This document shows, in pieces, positions 47,561-60,430 of a stretch of 64,000 nt of DNA (the first letter of the stretch is position 1; every line of letters begins with the position of its first letter). Where the stretch lies: positions 52,933,158-52,997,157 of the forward strand of contig NC_085049.1 of assembly GCF_963662255.1 (NCBI RefSeq), in the 5' to 3' direction. Both the position numbers and the translations under genes were made by a program. The notes below the pieces were generated by a model. That model was not told the origin of the DNA. It did no database searches and saw nothing but the letters and a program-made list of their open reading frames with translations. Origin of the DNA: Cinclus cinclus (taxonomy: Eukaryota; Chordata; Aves; Passeriformes; Cinclidae).

Positions 47561-48460
47561 GCAGGAATCAGCGATTCGCCCTCCTCGCGAGCGCTCCCAC
47601 CGCCACCGCCGGCGCCGCCGCTCCCCGGGGCCCGCCCGCCTCCGTTCCCCCGCAAGCACCGGGCAGCGCCGAGCGCGCCGCCGAGCCCCTGCGCCGCAGA
47701 GCAACCGCTACAGGAGCCGGGCGCCACCGGGCAGGGCGGGGCGGGGCTGGGCGGGGCGGAGCGCAGCGATCCGCCCGCCTCCCGCCTCCGCCCGCCCGCC
47801 CGCCCGCCGCGGTCACTCACTTGCCCGCGCCCGCCGCCCCCTCCTCTCCCGGCGCCCCTGCCGCCGGTCCCCGCCGCCTCCCTCGCCGCCTGCGGAGTGC
47901 GGGACACGTGACGGGGCCCCTCTGTCGGCCGAGGAAGGGGGGTCCCGACGTGCGGAGTCTTCAATGGGGGAGGTGGAGGCGGGGCCCCGGTAGGCACGGC
48001 GCCCGCGGAGGCGGAGCCCCACGCCGCTGCCCGCCCGCCGCCGCCGCCGCCACTGGCGGGCGGGAGGCTGACGCGCTTGTTTCCATGACGTCGGCGGGCG
48101 GGGCCGCGGCGTTTGATGGAGCCCGGCGGGCTTCGGGGGTCGGTGACTTTGCCACGAGCGGCTCCCGCGGGGCGGGACGGGGGCGGAACGAGGCGGGGTG
48201 TCGCGTCGCGTCCCTCCGCCCGTGGGTCGCGGGCCGCCTCGAAGGGGCGGGGATCCCCCGGCGGCGGGAGAGGCCGCGGTCCCAGGAGGGAGGGGTGGCC
48301 GCCGTCCGGACCGGGGCGCGTCGATTGCCCCTGTGGGCGGGGGCCGTGCGCGGTGCCGGAGCCGTCCCAGGGGCGGGAGCGATGCCGTCGGAAGAGGCGC
48401 CCTAAGGGACCGCCGGGCGCCCGGGGCGCGGTCCTCCCTTGCCCCAGGGGGCGCGGGGCC

Positions 48461-48485
48461 GCCGTGCCGTGCCGTGCCGTGCCGT
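48461..48485. repeat. GCCGT pentamer, five copies
   Basis: Five perfect tandem copies of GCCGT at the right side of the CpG island. Confidence 0.95.
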
Positions 48486-48799
48486 CCCCGTCGAGGCAGG
48501 AGCGGTGTGGCCCCACGGCCTCCTCCCTTCCCGAGAGCAGGCGGTGGGAGCCGCGTTGGCGGCTGCTGAGCAGCGGGCGCGGGGAGCACAGTGGAACCTG
48601 GGCGAGGCTCCGTTTAGTCTGCCGGGGTGCGCTGCGGCAGGAGGTCCCTGTTGCGTGGGGCCGCTGGCGCGTCCGGAGCGGCACGAACCAGCGTGTCGCT
48701 CGCTGCCCACGGTGGGGATTAGGGAGCTGCGGATCCAGCCTCCCGTCAGGCGTGTCCGCCTCTCGGGGGACCCTGGCAGCTCCCTCGAGAACGGGAAAG

Positions 48800-51700
48800 G
48801 TGTGGGGGCCGCAGGTATTCAGCGCTTCCCAGTCTCCAGCCGAAGGTTCTTCGATTGGAGAAAGAAAAGCAAATGGGGTTATCAACGTTTGAGGCCAAGT
48901 GAGTTGTCCGGGGAGACGTTGGAATTGAATAACAGTACTGGGAATTAAACTGGAAGTTAAAACCCTGATTTCAGTTCTCTTCCAGTGCAGTAGATCTCCC
49001 ACCGCTCCCTTCTCCCAAAGAAAAATACCCATCCACAAATTATGTCATTCTATAACCTATTTGTATGGGTTTTTGAGCTGTGTTTTGACATCCTCTGCTC
49101 TCCTCTGTTGGACATCTGGCTCGAGTGACTGGCCAGCTGCATCCCAGGCTGTCAGGTACTTTGAGCCTGTCATAAATACCCTATTTCACCTTCGTTATCG
49201 TTCAAATCATAGTGCTGCAAAGGAAATGAATGGAGAAGATTTTGCAGCTCTGTAGTCTCAGACCCGAGATGATGCAGAGCCTAGAGGGTTAAAGCAACAG
49301 GATGAAATCAGCACAAAGCAGCCCACAAGGACTGGCAAATAAATAAATCATCCTAACTACGCTATTATTACGGCTTGCCTGAGGTTCATTGTCTCTTTCT
49401 TTTTTACCTGAATGTCTGTTACATTTTTTTCCTTGTTCAAGAGAAGCAATCAAAAGAGACTGTGAGCAGTAAATGGCTCCTGCCCATTTTGAATGTTGCT
49501 AAAAATACTACTTTACCTCTCCATATCTAGAGGTCAATTGAAAAATCAAAATAATGAGGTAAGCAATCCTGCAGAATGTTCTGTTGAGGAGATTTCTTAC
49601 ATTTCTTCCCAGAAGGAGAATATAAAACTGTCTGAACATACAAAAAACATATTCTCTTGCATTCTGTTTGCAGTTCAGCATCCTCCTCTGCACTTATGGC
49701 TGTAGCTCAGTGAGGCTTCCTTCCCCAGGCACTTGGAAATTACATTTCTCAATACAGCTTTATAAGACTGGCAGATGTGTTCTGCACAGTTCTGTCATAG
49801 CTCCTAGCTCTCAGGCAGATAAAATTAGCTTTGGTACAGCTAAGAAGGAGATGATGTGTTTAAAGCACTGCAGTTTGGGTACATGTCTGTACCTGCTTCC
49901 GTTTGTCTTGAGGGAAGGTAGGTAGGTTGTGCTTCAGTACTTTTCTTATGAAATGGGAATAATGTCCTCTTTTCTTCACAAGAAGGAAGCAAAGGTGGGA
50001 GGGGTACATATCATCATTATCTTTTATGGTAGAATTCTCTAAGTGGATACATTTTCCAAGGCACACAGTAGTCACTTAATGTTCCTCTTGTATTGATATA
50101 CAGGGATAGCATAAAAACATGCAACACACTGAAGATAAAGAGAAATTTCTTACATCTCCACAGACTCTTCTCCCTGAGGATTTAAAAATTTTCCAAATTA
50201 ATCCTCAGTATCCAACATGCTTCATGATTTTAATATTTTTTGTGAAAAAAATCTAATATTTTCTAAAGATTAAGACATATCATTAACTAACAGAAAACAT
50301 TCCCTATAATGTGGGTCACCAATGGTATAAAGCAAGAAAAAACAAGATGCAGAAAGGAATATTTCTGGAGATCTTTAACGTTTTTGGAAACAGTACCATT
50401 TCAGAGTGGTTTGCAGACCATTTGGAAAGGCTGGATTTGATGAATCAGTGCCAGTACTTCCATGACCAGCACACTAACAACACAAGCATCTCACATTTTA
50501 ATAGACACAAAGTGTGGAACGGGAAATATAAGTGGATTGCCTGTATGTAATCTACTTACTATGAGATTTTTAACATAAGAGTAAGAATAACAGTATTTGT
50601 ATCATCACAGTATTTGGTCAAAAATTATTAAGGTGACCAAGATCTGAGTGTCCACCTCACCATATTGTATTATCTAGGGGGCTTTTGGCAAAATCTCATT
50701 ATGGGCTTGATCTGAGAAGACAGAAAACAGGCTTCATAGTTTGTGTATAAATCTTAACCTTTATGAAACTGTTTTCTTTACTGTTCTGCTAGTGCTGATC
50801 CTATTCAAACTCAGTTTACTAAATTGCATGGAAGTGAAGAGCACAGACAAAGCACGAGATGTTAGGGGAATATTTGTGTGGGAGCAAGGAGATACGAGTG
50901 TCTAAATGTGTCTGTACCGGGTACACATCTTGCAGTTTTCTTTCTCATTCAGTACTACTGTTTGACCAATCTCTTCGGTCCACCATGGAGAGGATTCCTG
51001 TTTCCCATGCTTCTGGCTGATGCCTTATGCTCCTTCCTGACAAGCCCTGGAGGCTGCATCTTGTGATTGTTCCAGTATCCTCCACCCTAAAAAAGCAATC
51101 TGTTGCCTAAAACACGTAGATAGGTAAACAATAGACCACTCGAGTGAGATGGCACCTTTTAGACCGCACAATGACCAAATGCTCTGTCATTCACCCATGC
51201 AGCCCAGCAATCACCTTGTGGACAAAACAGTATCTCCATTTCATCCTGATATCCTCCAGCCCACCCTTAAGGAGAGAGGACTATCTGCAAACATTTGCAT
51301 TTTTATCAGCTCAAAATTCTTTCTCGACTGTTCGGGAACTCAGGATTTGTGGGTAGCAGTGCTTCCCTTTGAGAATGCATGTGATAATTTCAAACAGTTG
51401 GTTTTATTTTCTCTATTCAATTTCCCTTTCAACAATTTTGGATAATTTGGTTTTTTTGTTTGTTTTTGGGGTGTTTTGGCATTCAGTTTTGTGTTTTACT
51501 GTGATATTGCAGGATCGGGAGGGTGAAAAATTAAAAGAATAAACAAAGAAATGTGAGTAACAGTTATTGCATAAATAAATTTTCATGTATATTGTATATA
51601 AAATATATCTGAAAAATATACGTTGTACTTAATATATTAACTTTTTCTTCTTTACGTGTTCATTTCAAGCACCTCTGCAGCTTAGCAACATTACAGTCCC

Positions 51701-54700
51701 AAAGCAGATGTAAGAGTGGAAATGTATTTCCTGAGCAAGGGCAGGATGTCTACAAATTTTTTAAAAAATTCAAAAAACAACAAAGCATAAATCCTGGAAT
51801 TGATGGAGAATTTGACCAGTTAAATTAATTTGAGCAGGCATGAGATAGAAGGGGCAAATAGAGCAGGATGGGATAATTATAATTCATACATCTATAAAGA
51901 GCAGGGAGAAAATAATTGTGACGCCTTTCATGAACATTAGAACAAAGAATGGATGGTGATGATATAGTATGACCATGGCTGCCTCTTAGAAAGCAAGAAA
52001 TGACTGGTGAATGGATGTGTGCTATCACTGAGTAAATAACTACTAAAATGTATCCATTGAACATCCAGCTACCTCCACAGAAGTGTCTTTTCATATGTAG
52101 TTTCTCCCCCATGGCAAATTCATTCTTGAATTCCTAAAAGATGGCCAAAGTTTCAAGCAAGACTGTCCTGGAAGCAGTTTTGTTCAATCGACTAGAAGGG
52201 TTTGTTAAAAATAAGCTACTGTTTTCATTTCCCAGGAACTGCTTTTTGACATCAGCCCCCAGCGCCTGTCCTTGGTATGGACACACATTGCTCTTGCAGC
52301 TCACCTATCACCCCAAGCCTCAAAATGTTAGAAGTGTCTGTTATACTTTCCAAACTACAAAAGTCCTGCTGGGAGTTTGTCGTATTTGGAATTGAAATAA
52401 AAATGTTAGTTCATTAGGTTGATGATACTGAGGGTGCTTTTAGATATGACGCTTTTTAAGTCTTCTCACTCCTCTAATGAAGTTGTGGTCTTATCTTTTA
52501 AGTGCCTCTTTTCAGCTGATGTTTGTGAGACTTCATCAATTTCACTCCTTTTTGTGACCTATTCCAGCTCACACTGACTGAATATTTTGTTTGTAAATTA
52601 TAATGTTATGTTCCTCTCCTCTGTGATCAAGTGACAAGGGACTTATTTATGTTTCCTCCTCTCCCAAAGATAAGAAGCAAAAGGAGTAACCAAGATATCT
52701 CTCTCTGATCAACATCACTGACCTATCTGAGTCACACTCCTGACTCACAAAAATTTGTCTTACGAGGAATAAATGTAGCCACTCCCTGATCTCATTAGTA
52801 CTGGGTAATTTTCCTAAGGAAAAAAATAAATTGTATCTTAGCAATGCTACTTCAAAGTCCTTTGGATAAGAAATAGATAATTCAGTTAAGCTTTAGGTTC
52901 CTTAAGCAAACATTAGCATTTCTGCCCCTTGGCAATTGTTCAAGATGGGTTTGAAGCATTTCACAGTCATTAGAGGCAACAGTTCCCATTCTGCATTTCT
53001 TTCAAGGAGGAGTAACAGAAAAGATGCACTACCTTACTTCTACTACCTTAGTCAAGAATTAATCATCCAAATGATAAGTGATTACCAGAACATAGCCGAA
53101 TAAATGATTTGTTTACTTTGTTGATCACATACAGCTCTAAATCATCTTGTCTGGTTTCAAGATACTAAGGAAATTATCCCACCTACCTAAAATTGCTTTT
53201 GAAGAATATTACTAATGACCTACTTCACATGCAGTTTTTAATAGTTTAAACCTCTGGGCTCAGCCTTGCATGACTTATTCAGGAATATATTTTTCAGATT
53301 ACAAATACAAATTTGAAGATTATCAAGGTCAACATTTGGACATCTATGAAAAGGTGTGGATATAAAATACGTAGTATCAAATCTTCAAAACAACTCACTC
53401 TCCACAGTAGTATAAATTATAGCAAAATTATTTAAAAATGTTTCTCTTTGTATATATATAAAATCTAATCTTCTTACAGTGTTCAAACGTAGACTAAGGG
53501 AAGTTAAAAGAAGAAAGTTTTGCCTTGAGTGTTGTTTCTATTGTCAGGTAACAATAGCATCATATATATTAAGGTAAGTAGTAACAAACTTTAAAAATAA
53601 TTCAAAATTATGCTTGTCAACTCATAAAAATGAGGAAAATTAACCAAGTTCTTGTAACATAAACTACATTTTTATTATGTACTAGTAGAAAAAATTGATA
53701 GAATTTTCCTCTAAGTTCCCTTTTGTCAATAGGAGAACATGGCAGCCTTGACTCGAACTAGGCTTGACTTGAATATATCATGTTATAGGTACCTCTAGTA
53801 ATAGTACTGCTGCAGGTTATCTTCAGGCTACAACATGTTAGGCAGCAGTAAAGGCAATTTGTTTTCCAAGAGAAGCGGATTAAAAGACAGAAAAATATTT
53901 TGTATATGATAGCAGTCCAAACACTGACAATTTTGTTATCTTCAGTTCTGTCTGGATTGAGTAAGAGCTGCACGTGCTTAGTAATTGCTAAAGCTGATGT
54001 CAATTTTAGTAAAAATATCTTGGATTACTAAAAGTTATTTTAAAATAAATGCATGTAAAGGGCTTTTATATCTATTCAATATTAGATCTACAATAAAACT
54101 TAAATTTGTTTATTTACTGTTTCACTCAGCTTGATGTTAAAAAAAAACTAGGCCATTTCATTGTTCAACCACTTGTCAGTGCCTGACATGTTGAGGTCCC
54201 CAAGCCCTGGCAGTGCCTTATTTTATGAATCCATACAGTCAGGATTGTCCACCAGGACAGCAGAAAGGGCCCACAGCTGCTCTTTGAAATTAGTTAGGAG
54301 ATATTTTATGAGATGTCCTTGATAGCATACGTAGTGGCCATTAAAACCAGCTGGTTGCAAAACCAGCAGGCCCTAGGAAGAAAAGGACTGTAGGTCCATT
54401 AACAGATGTGGTTCCTGGAATTTCTTAAGAATAAGGTTTGAGTTGCAGGGTTGAAGTGCCAGAATGATCACAACCTGCTTCAAAAAGTCAAGAGCTTTGA
54501 TCTTTGTAATCACTACATGTTTATCTGCCTCCCACCTTTATGTGGTTTTGTTGAAGATCATGATGCTCTGTCAAAGTACAAGGAAATGTAAACACCGGGA
54601 AAGGGTCAAGAATCCCCCTCAAAGATAATGGTGGTATGTATAAATAAGTACAAATAGATACATACACACAGAGATCTTGTTTTAGAAGGAAACTCTAATC

Positions 54701-55548
54701 TAAAAAGATGTCCAGCTAAAACTCTAGAATAGTATTATAATTAGAAAAACAAATAAAAATTTAAAATTTGCAAGACAACAGTAAAATGACCATAAATTCT
54801 GTCTGTAGTAGAAAAACTACCTTGCTATTTAAGCCAATTTTTTCCTTTCCTTATTACTATTTCTTTCCCCAATGCATATCCCTATCCATTTTAGTTCTGC
54901 TGTGAAGACAAGCAAAAATAACCATTTTAGAGAAAAAGTTAGGAGATCTGATGGTTTTAGATGGGAACCAGACAAAATGTTTTTTGTTTTGTTTATTTAT
55001 TTATTTGTTTGTTTGTTTTAAAAAGGAAACAAAACTGTTATGGTAAACAATGTAAGTTAACCACAAGAAATGAAATCATCAGGAGTTAATTAAGACCTCT
55101 GTAGACAGAAAAAAGATAGTGTTGTACAGATAAGGTTTGTTTGGCTTTTTTCCCTTTTCCTCTGATCTATTCCTCTTTTTCAAATTAGATAAAAAACTCC
55201 ATGAAACATTAAATTGGCAGGCAAGTAAAGCTAAGATAAAGCACCTCTCTTAAACCCATAATGCCAGGAAATTCAAAGATGTAGCTAAAACAGTCCTCTT
55301 ACCCTACTGCAGTTTAGAGTGTGGAGTTTCTCACTGTTGGCTGAGAGATAAAAATCACATAACTTTTTGCCTCCTTTGAATAATTTTTGTTTAGAGGTTG
55401 AGGAGTAGAGTTTTCTAATAGTTTACTACAACATTTCTCTTTTCCCCTGCAATATGTTCTGCAACTTTGGGATGCATTTTTATAATATTTTTGAGTTTAT
55501 GGTTGACAAAAGTAAATACAATTATGTGAAAAAAATCAGTGAATATAA

Positions 55549-55596
<48 letters not shown>

Positions 55597-57640
55597 ATCT
55601 ATCTCATATTTGTATTAGTTTGGGCTTTTTTTTTTTAGTCATTCTGTTGCAAGCTCCAAACAGAACAGGTATATAGATTAACCTGAACTTGTACATGCCT
55701 TGGCAGGTTTAGGACATAAACTGCCTAAAGGAACTCACAAAATTATATTACTTCTGTTGTGTCAGGGAGTTTCCATATCTCTCTCAGTACAGACATTGTC
55801 TTCCATGTGCAATATTTAACAGCAATTTCCAGAACTGCAGCCTGTCCTTTGAAAATTTAAAGAAGTGCACTTAAATGCCATCCTTATGAGAAAAAGGCGT
55901 GTTGGAGTTTTAATATATTTCAACTTTATTGCAGGACTGAAATACATCAAAAAACATGTGATCTGAATCCTCACAATGTGTGTCATTTTCATCAGGGTTA
56001 CAAGGATCAGCAAGTGTTTTTAAAAATAGAAATCACTAGGAAGGTCCTACTTATTTTGTTGTTCAGCTTCCCCACTTTTTACCTATGGCCCACTGGGTGA
56101 AAAAGATGAGCAACTTTGCTGAGTGCCCACCTCTTTCATGAAGTGGTAGGAAGGAGGGAGGAAGGAAGAAAATTAAATAGTGAAGTCCTGGTTCCACACA
56201 TCCTTAGTCAGCTAGCACTTTGTATATGTTGAACTATTGGAGTACAGAATTTAGAAAGACATTTATTAATTTTTAAGAGTAAGGGAAAAATTAGAGGGGT
56301 AATGGATCTCAAGCAGCTCCTGAGTCATTATACCTTCGATATTCATTAGTGGACTGGTGCAATCCAGCCATCTCCTATTTTTCAGGGTTGTCTTCAGAGG
56401 AATTTTATCAGTCTACAGGAATTAAAAACTAACTGAGCAAATAGTACAAATAATTAATCATATAAAATGCATTCACCTGTATTCCAATTACTTTAGTTTG
56501 TATTTTGAATCATCAGTGAAATAAGAGATGTGATACATCCAAATGTATCTAAATTATATATAAAAATAATTTATTTGGGTTTAAGACAAATATTTCATTT
56601 GTATACCACAATCTGTATGGTATGGTATGTTTCCACTTGGCTTTAGTGACACAAGAATTGGGATATTATTATGATTATGTTGATGAGGATGATGATAATT
56701 ATTAATATATTTTTAAACATGATTCAAGAGGTTTCTGTATGCTGGTTATATAATGCTTCTTCCTTCTTGATAGTGATTATCTGTTCTCTACTTTTGGCTT
56801 GCCTTTATATTGTTATTTCTAAATTGGATACATTTAGCTGATGACTGGAGGATGTGTTTAATTAATACAATAATTAAATAATAGTCGCCATATTTGCTGC
56901 ATATTAAATATCTTAGAAGAGATAATTTTTAGTATTTGTTGATTTCTTTTTATTATTCTACAGAGTTTTTATACTATGATATCTGTTGTGCATAAATCTG
57001 ATTACAAAGCAAAAATTTTTAAAAAATCAAAATACAGGTGTCCCTGATGAAGGAGGAGATTTATGTTGTCAAAATCAAATGCATGAGGGAGTAAAAGGTG
57101 ATATTTGTGAAAATTATGGAAGACATATCAAAGTTTCATGAGAATTCAGATGAGCTTAAATAATGTTCATGTACATTGATGAGAAAATACACTTACTTTT
57201 TACTGTGGTTAAAAAGGCAAGAGCTTTCTAATAGATGCAAGAGCTCTTAAAAAAAGCTAATTGTCTAAATGCCAGATGGTACCAATTTAGGTGATAAATA
57301 AATAAAGCATTATTTGCTAGAATGAGCATGGCAGAGTCAAGCTTCTTACAGTCCAAAGAAATGCTGGGGGGAAAATAGCCACATTTTATTATTGTCTCCA
57401 CTAATATTTGCTGTTCTTTGCAGTTAATTTTTATCCTAATAATGGGTTTAATATTGCTTTGACAAAAAGAATATATAATGAAATAAAGCATGTATCAACC
57501 ATTAATATCAGTTTGTTCTCTAATTTATAAAATTCAAATGTCCTTAATAAAGTTTACAATCCTTATTTTTAAAGATATAATCTAGTGAGATATTTGTTTT
57601 TGGTTACACTTTAATTTTGGTATACTGTTCAATCATTAAA
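48800..57640. other. Intergenic sequence upstream of ATP2B1
   Basis: AT-rich sequence with no recognised protein-coding gene. It contains a T-rich (gttt/attt)n stretch near 54980-55018 and the TCTA microsatellite. A plus-strand splice donor CCAA|GTGAGT at 48898/48899, just outside the island, could belong to a divergent noncoding transcript like the ATP2B1-AS1 locus of mammals, but nothing else here supports an exon structure. Confidence 0.7.
55548..55604. repeat. (TCTA)n microsatellite
   Basis: About 11.5 perfect TCTA units at 55551-55596, then an imperfect tail (atctatctca). Likely polymorphic in length. Confidence 0.97.
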
Positions 57641-57779
57641 TTTTACAAGACAATAACAATGCTGTATCTTTATTAATATGGTTTCATATATTTAATGATA
57701 ACATAACTATTTAATGATAGTATAACTTTGCAATTAAACAATTTACTTTTTCCACAAAAGGTTTCTGTGATACAGCAGT

Positions 57780-58716
57780 TTATTTTTTTGGCCACTGAAT
57801 TGCTGCCAATTTCTTGGTGAAACTATTTACTTTTTCATCATACTCCCTTATTCTTTTATTTAGTGCCCACTTAAGTGCTCTCCTGAACTTCGGCTGTTTG
57901 ATGACTGGTTTACAGGGTTAAAAACATTTGATTTGTTTTGCACTGCCTTCTGACATAAGAAAAAATAATGTCTCTGAAGACTTTGTTAAAATACAGGTTG
58001 TCTCTCATAGCCAATATGAACATGTGAAGGCTATGCCTCTGCAGGATGAAATGCTTTATAGGACAATAATTCAAGTTTCTGGTTTTGATGGTGGAAGGTT
58101 GTCTTCCTTTCATTGTACCTCTCTTATAAAATAAGTTATGTGATCTTTTACTGCTCAGTTTTGTAATCTCTAACTTCCATAGTGATTCAAGTGTCCTGTC
58201 TGTAGTGCAATGTCTGCTCATCAGATCTGCAAGCAGCCCCACCTGTATAATGGTTTGGAGTGCTGTGTCACATCAGCATTGCAGCCTGTCTGACAGAGAC
58301 CACTGCATCTTTCTCAGGTTCTTCAGAGACACTGTCTCCTTGTATGTTGTCAGAGCTGCTTTATCCATGAAAAACCTTTTTCTATCCAAGAAGCTTGAAA
58401 ATCTTCAGAGTATTCTCCTTAGAGGAGGGGACTTGGACAGTGTGATAACAACATCCATCAGTTCCTCTTCAGAAAGAAACCCAACAAAACCCACAGTGTA
58501 GGTAACATCGCACTGAAGAGCTTTCAGGGAATTCTTTACTAAAAATTATCTGCCAGATTGTTTATGCCATGAGGGAATGAATGCTAGGGAAAGAATAAGG
58601 CAAGAACTGACAAAGCATAAGGACCTAAATATTGAAAATGTAAATCCTGTATCTTCCAGAGCTGTTTGAGGGTAGCAAACCACATTCTGTTTCACCCTCA
58701 CCTCTCCTGAAAACAT
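57780..58716 (-). pseudogene. Possible decayed coding sequence of unknown family
   Basis: One minus-strand frame (about 58716 down to 57913, ~268 codons) has only three stops: TAA at 58546-58548, TGA at 58405-58407 and TGA at 58273-58275. By my estimate around 16 would be expected at this base composition. It closes at TAA 57910-57912. A second frame continues with KPVIKQPKFRRALKWALNKR and IREYDEKVNSFTKKLAAIQW, then ends at TAA 57780-57782, as if one frameshift separated them. AATAAA lies at 57669-57674, about 105 nt past that stop. Segments such as NSLKALQCDVTYTVGFVGFL look protein-like, but I cannot assign a family. The opposite strand also has moderately long open frames, so a chance origin is not excluded. 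Confidence 0.28.
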
Positions 58717-59834
58717 CCTCTGCTAAAGCTGAGAAGGAAAACTTGCCTATCTGTCTATCTGACTATAACATTTGGTTATTTATAAATTCATTGCTGTTTT
58801 ACTTGTATCTGTTTATATTTGTAGTTCTTCAGTAGCCAACAAGCAGTAACCAGAACCCACTCATGTCAGCAAAGTTTACCTGATCCAACTTGCAACATTT
58901 GCTATGGCTAAGATGGGTTCTTAAGTTAGTTTTTCTGCCTTTTGCCCAGTTTTTACATCAAATTTTGCATATTTCATCCAAACGTTGATAATGTAAAGCA
59001 ATACTTCAGGCAAATTGCCTCTATGGGTAAGGCAGAAACCTTTTTTTTATTTTCTAGGGCAATTAATTAAGCATCTACAATGTCACTCCCACACTTAAAT
59101 TAATCTCCATATGTTCAGTTATCATGGGGGAAAGAAAAGAAACAAGAAACTGAAATGAAAACTCACAGCCACAACTCTGCAATCTGTTTTTCAGACACCT
59201 AAATTTCTGTCAGGTTGCTGGAAATTCATAATGTCTTTATTACATGCTCAGCTAATCAGCATATGTCATAATTTCTACATAAACAATGGATCTGTCACAT
59301 TTCATCAGATATTTAAAACAGAGGGGAAAAAAAAATAAGTGTCACTGATGAGATTTTATACTTTTATTACATGCAGTTTAGGATAGTTACTATTTACCTG
59401 TGAAATACTACTTCTGATTTAAATAGTACCTCACAAGTTACTTGTCTTGTGATATATTGTCTTTGGTTCATTTAACTTCTTGCTTCATTTCCTTGCTAAT
59501 TTGGAAAACAAAATCCATACTTGCTTAGTAATTTTTCTGAATTGTCAGAGTTCTAATAGGCCTTGTTGGAGACCTTTGTAGACTTTTTAAATTAAATACC
59601 TTGTGTGACGGATGGGTGGACTCGGGAGAAAAAAGAAATACGGATAGCACATCGGAATTACTGAAGCACTTTAACACAGGAAATGTTAAGAACTTGCAAC
59701 TAGTGAAATGTAACAATATTAATTTTTACTTATGTATCCTTGGCCTGATAAGTTTGTTTTCTATATGCAACATTCCTGTGTTTAAAGGCATTAAAAGTGT
59801 TCCCAGCCAAAAGTTCCCACCCTTGCCTTAAGTG
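58717..59834. other. Intergenic stretch
   Basis: AT-rich with no recognised gene, RNA or repeat. Confidence 0.7.
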
Positions 59835-59839
59835 TTTCA

Positions 59840-60337
59840 GTTGCCCTCCTCTGGCTGACCAGCAGGTATGAGGGGACAGGATTTACTGCTGCATGGGGTC
59901 AGGTTGGGATGGAGTTACTTTTCCCCATGGCAGCTCCCCTGGTGCCCTGCTGTGTGTTGCTGCTGAAAGGTGTGGGTAACACCCCGGTGTTCGGCTGCTG
60001 CTGAGCGGGGCTGGCACAGCACCAAGGCTGTGTCTCCAGCATCGTCCCCTCGGAGCACCCTGAGGGTGGGTAAGACCCTGGGAGGGGACACAGCCAGGAC
60101 AGCTGATCCAAGCTGACCAAAGGGATATTCCACCACATGTGGCATCTGCTTAGTAATGTGAGCTAAGGGAAAGGGGATGGAGGCATTTGTTATGGGATTA
60201 GGTCTTTCAGAGGAACCACTTATACATATGGGGTCCTACTTCCCAGGAAGTGACCGGACATCTCCTGCCAGGGCGTAGTAGAGAAGAAATATTTTCTTTT
60301 CCCCGCTTCTGTTCATGGTCTTTACTTTTTCTTTATC
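59840..60337 (+). mobile_element. Solo LTR remnant of an endogenous retrovirus (avian, songbird-type)
   Basis: Landmarks in order on the plus strand: caggttgggatggagttact, ggtgttcggctgctgctgag, cggggctggcacagcaccaa, gggaggggacacagccagga, gctgaccaaagggatattcc, aggaagtgaccggacatctc, then a tail ending tttactttttctttatca. These match from memory a widespread avian ERV LTR family prominent in zebra finch. The usual downstream TATAAA region is eroded. No gag, pol or env sequence is adjacent, so this is a decayed LTR only. Confidence 0.7.
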
Positions 60338-60340
60338 AGC

Positions 60341-60413
60341 CCTGAGGTTAGCTCAGTTGTTTAGGACATGGTGCTAATAATGTTGAGGTTGTTGATTTGA
60401 TCCCTGTATGGAC
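60341..60413 (+). mobile_element. tRNA-Ile(AAT)-derived element (SINE head or tRNA retropseudogene)
   Basis: ggttagctcagttgtttagg (A box), catggtgctaataatg (anticodon loop with AAT) and gatttgatccctgtatgg (B box) follow tRNA-Ile closely. The acceptor arms no longer pair and several conserved positions are changed, so it is not a functional tRNA. Songbirds carry a tRNA-Ile-headed SINE with a CR1-derived tail (TguSINE1); here no CR1 tail follows, only a T-run. Confidence 0.75.
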
Positions 60414-60430
60414 TTTTTTTTTTTTTTTTT
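60414..60430. repeat. T-run after the tRNA-like sequence
   Basis: About 17 T directly follow the tRNA-like body. It could be a pol III terminator carried with the insert, or a microsatellite grown from a poly-A tail on the other strand. Confidence 0.85.

Larger units (their letters stand above)
46080..48800 (-). promoter_or_regulatory. ATP2B1: CpG-island promoter of ATP2B1
   Basis: About 2.7 kb of very GC-rich, CpG-dense sequence with sharp transitions to AT-rich flanks. A cluster of GC boxes (GGGCGGGGC class) lies at 47734-47760. A CRE-like TGACGTCG is at 48086-48093, and CACGTG E-boxes are at 46384-46389 and 47905-47910. No convincing TATA box, as expected for a broadly expressed gene with dispersed initiation. 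Its position 5' of the start-codon exon and its content identify it as the ATP2B1 promoter by analogy with other vertebrates. Transcription start sites cannot be placed from sequence alone. Confidence 0.85.

Noticed and set aside
46545..49038. Very long open frames on both strands across the CpG island (up to 611 codons minus, 526 plus)
   Set aside because: All six frames are open at once because the sequence is almost free of A and T. The translations are Pro/Arg/Gly/Ala-rich low complexity with no domain, and they cross the promoter.
58205..58501. 98-codon plus-strand frame
   Set aside because: Opposite strand of the candidate relic and no recognisable product; the minus strand is the longer and more continuous frame.
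60341..60413. Functional tRNA-Ile gene
   Set aside because: A and B boxes are recognisable, but the acceptor stem does not pair and conserved positions are altered. Its repeat context points to a SINE or retropseudogene.
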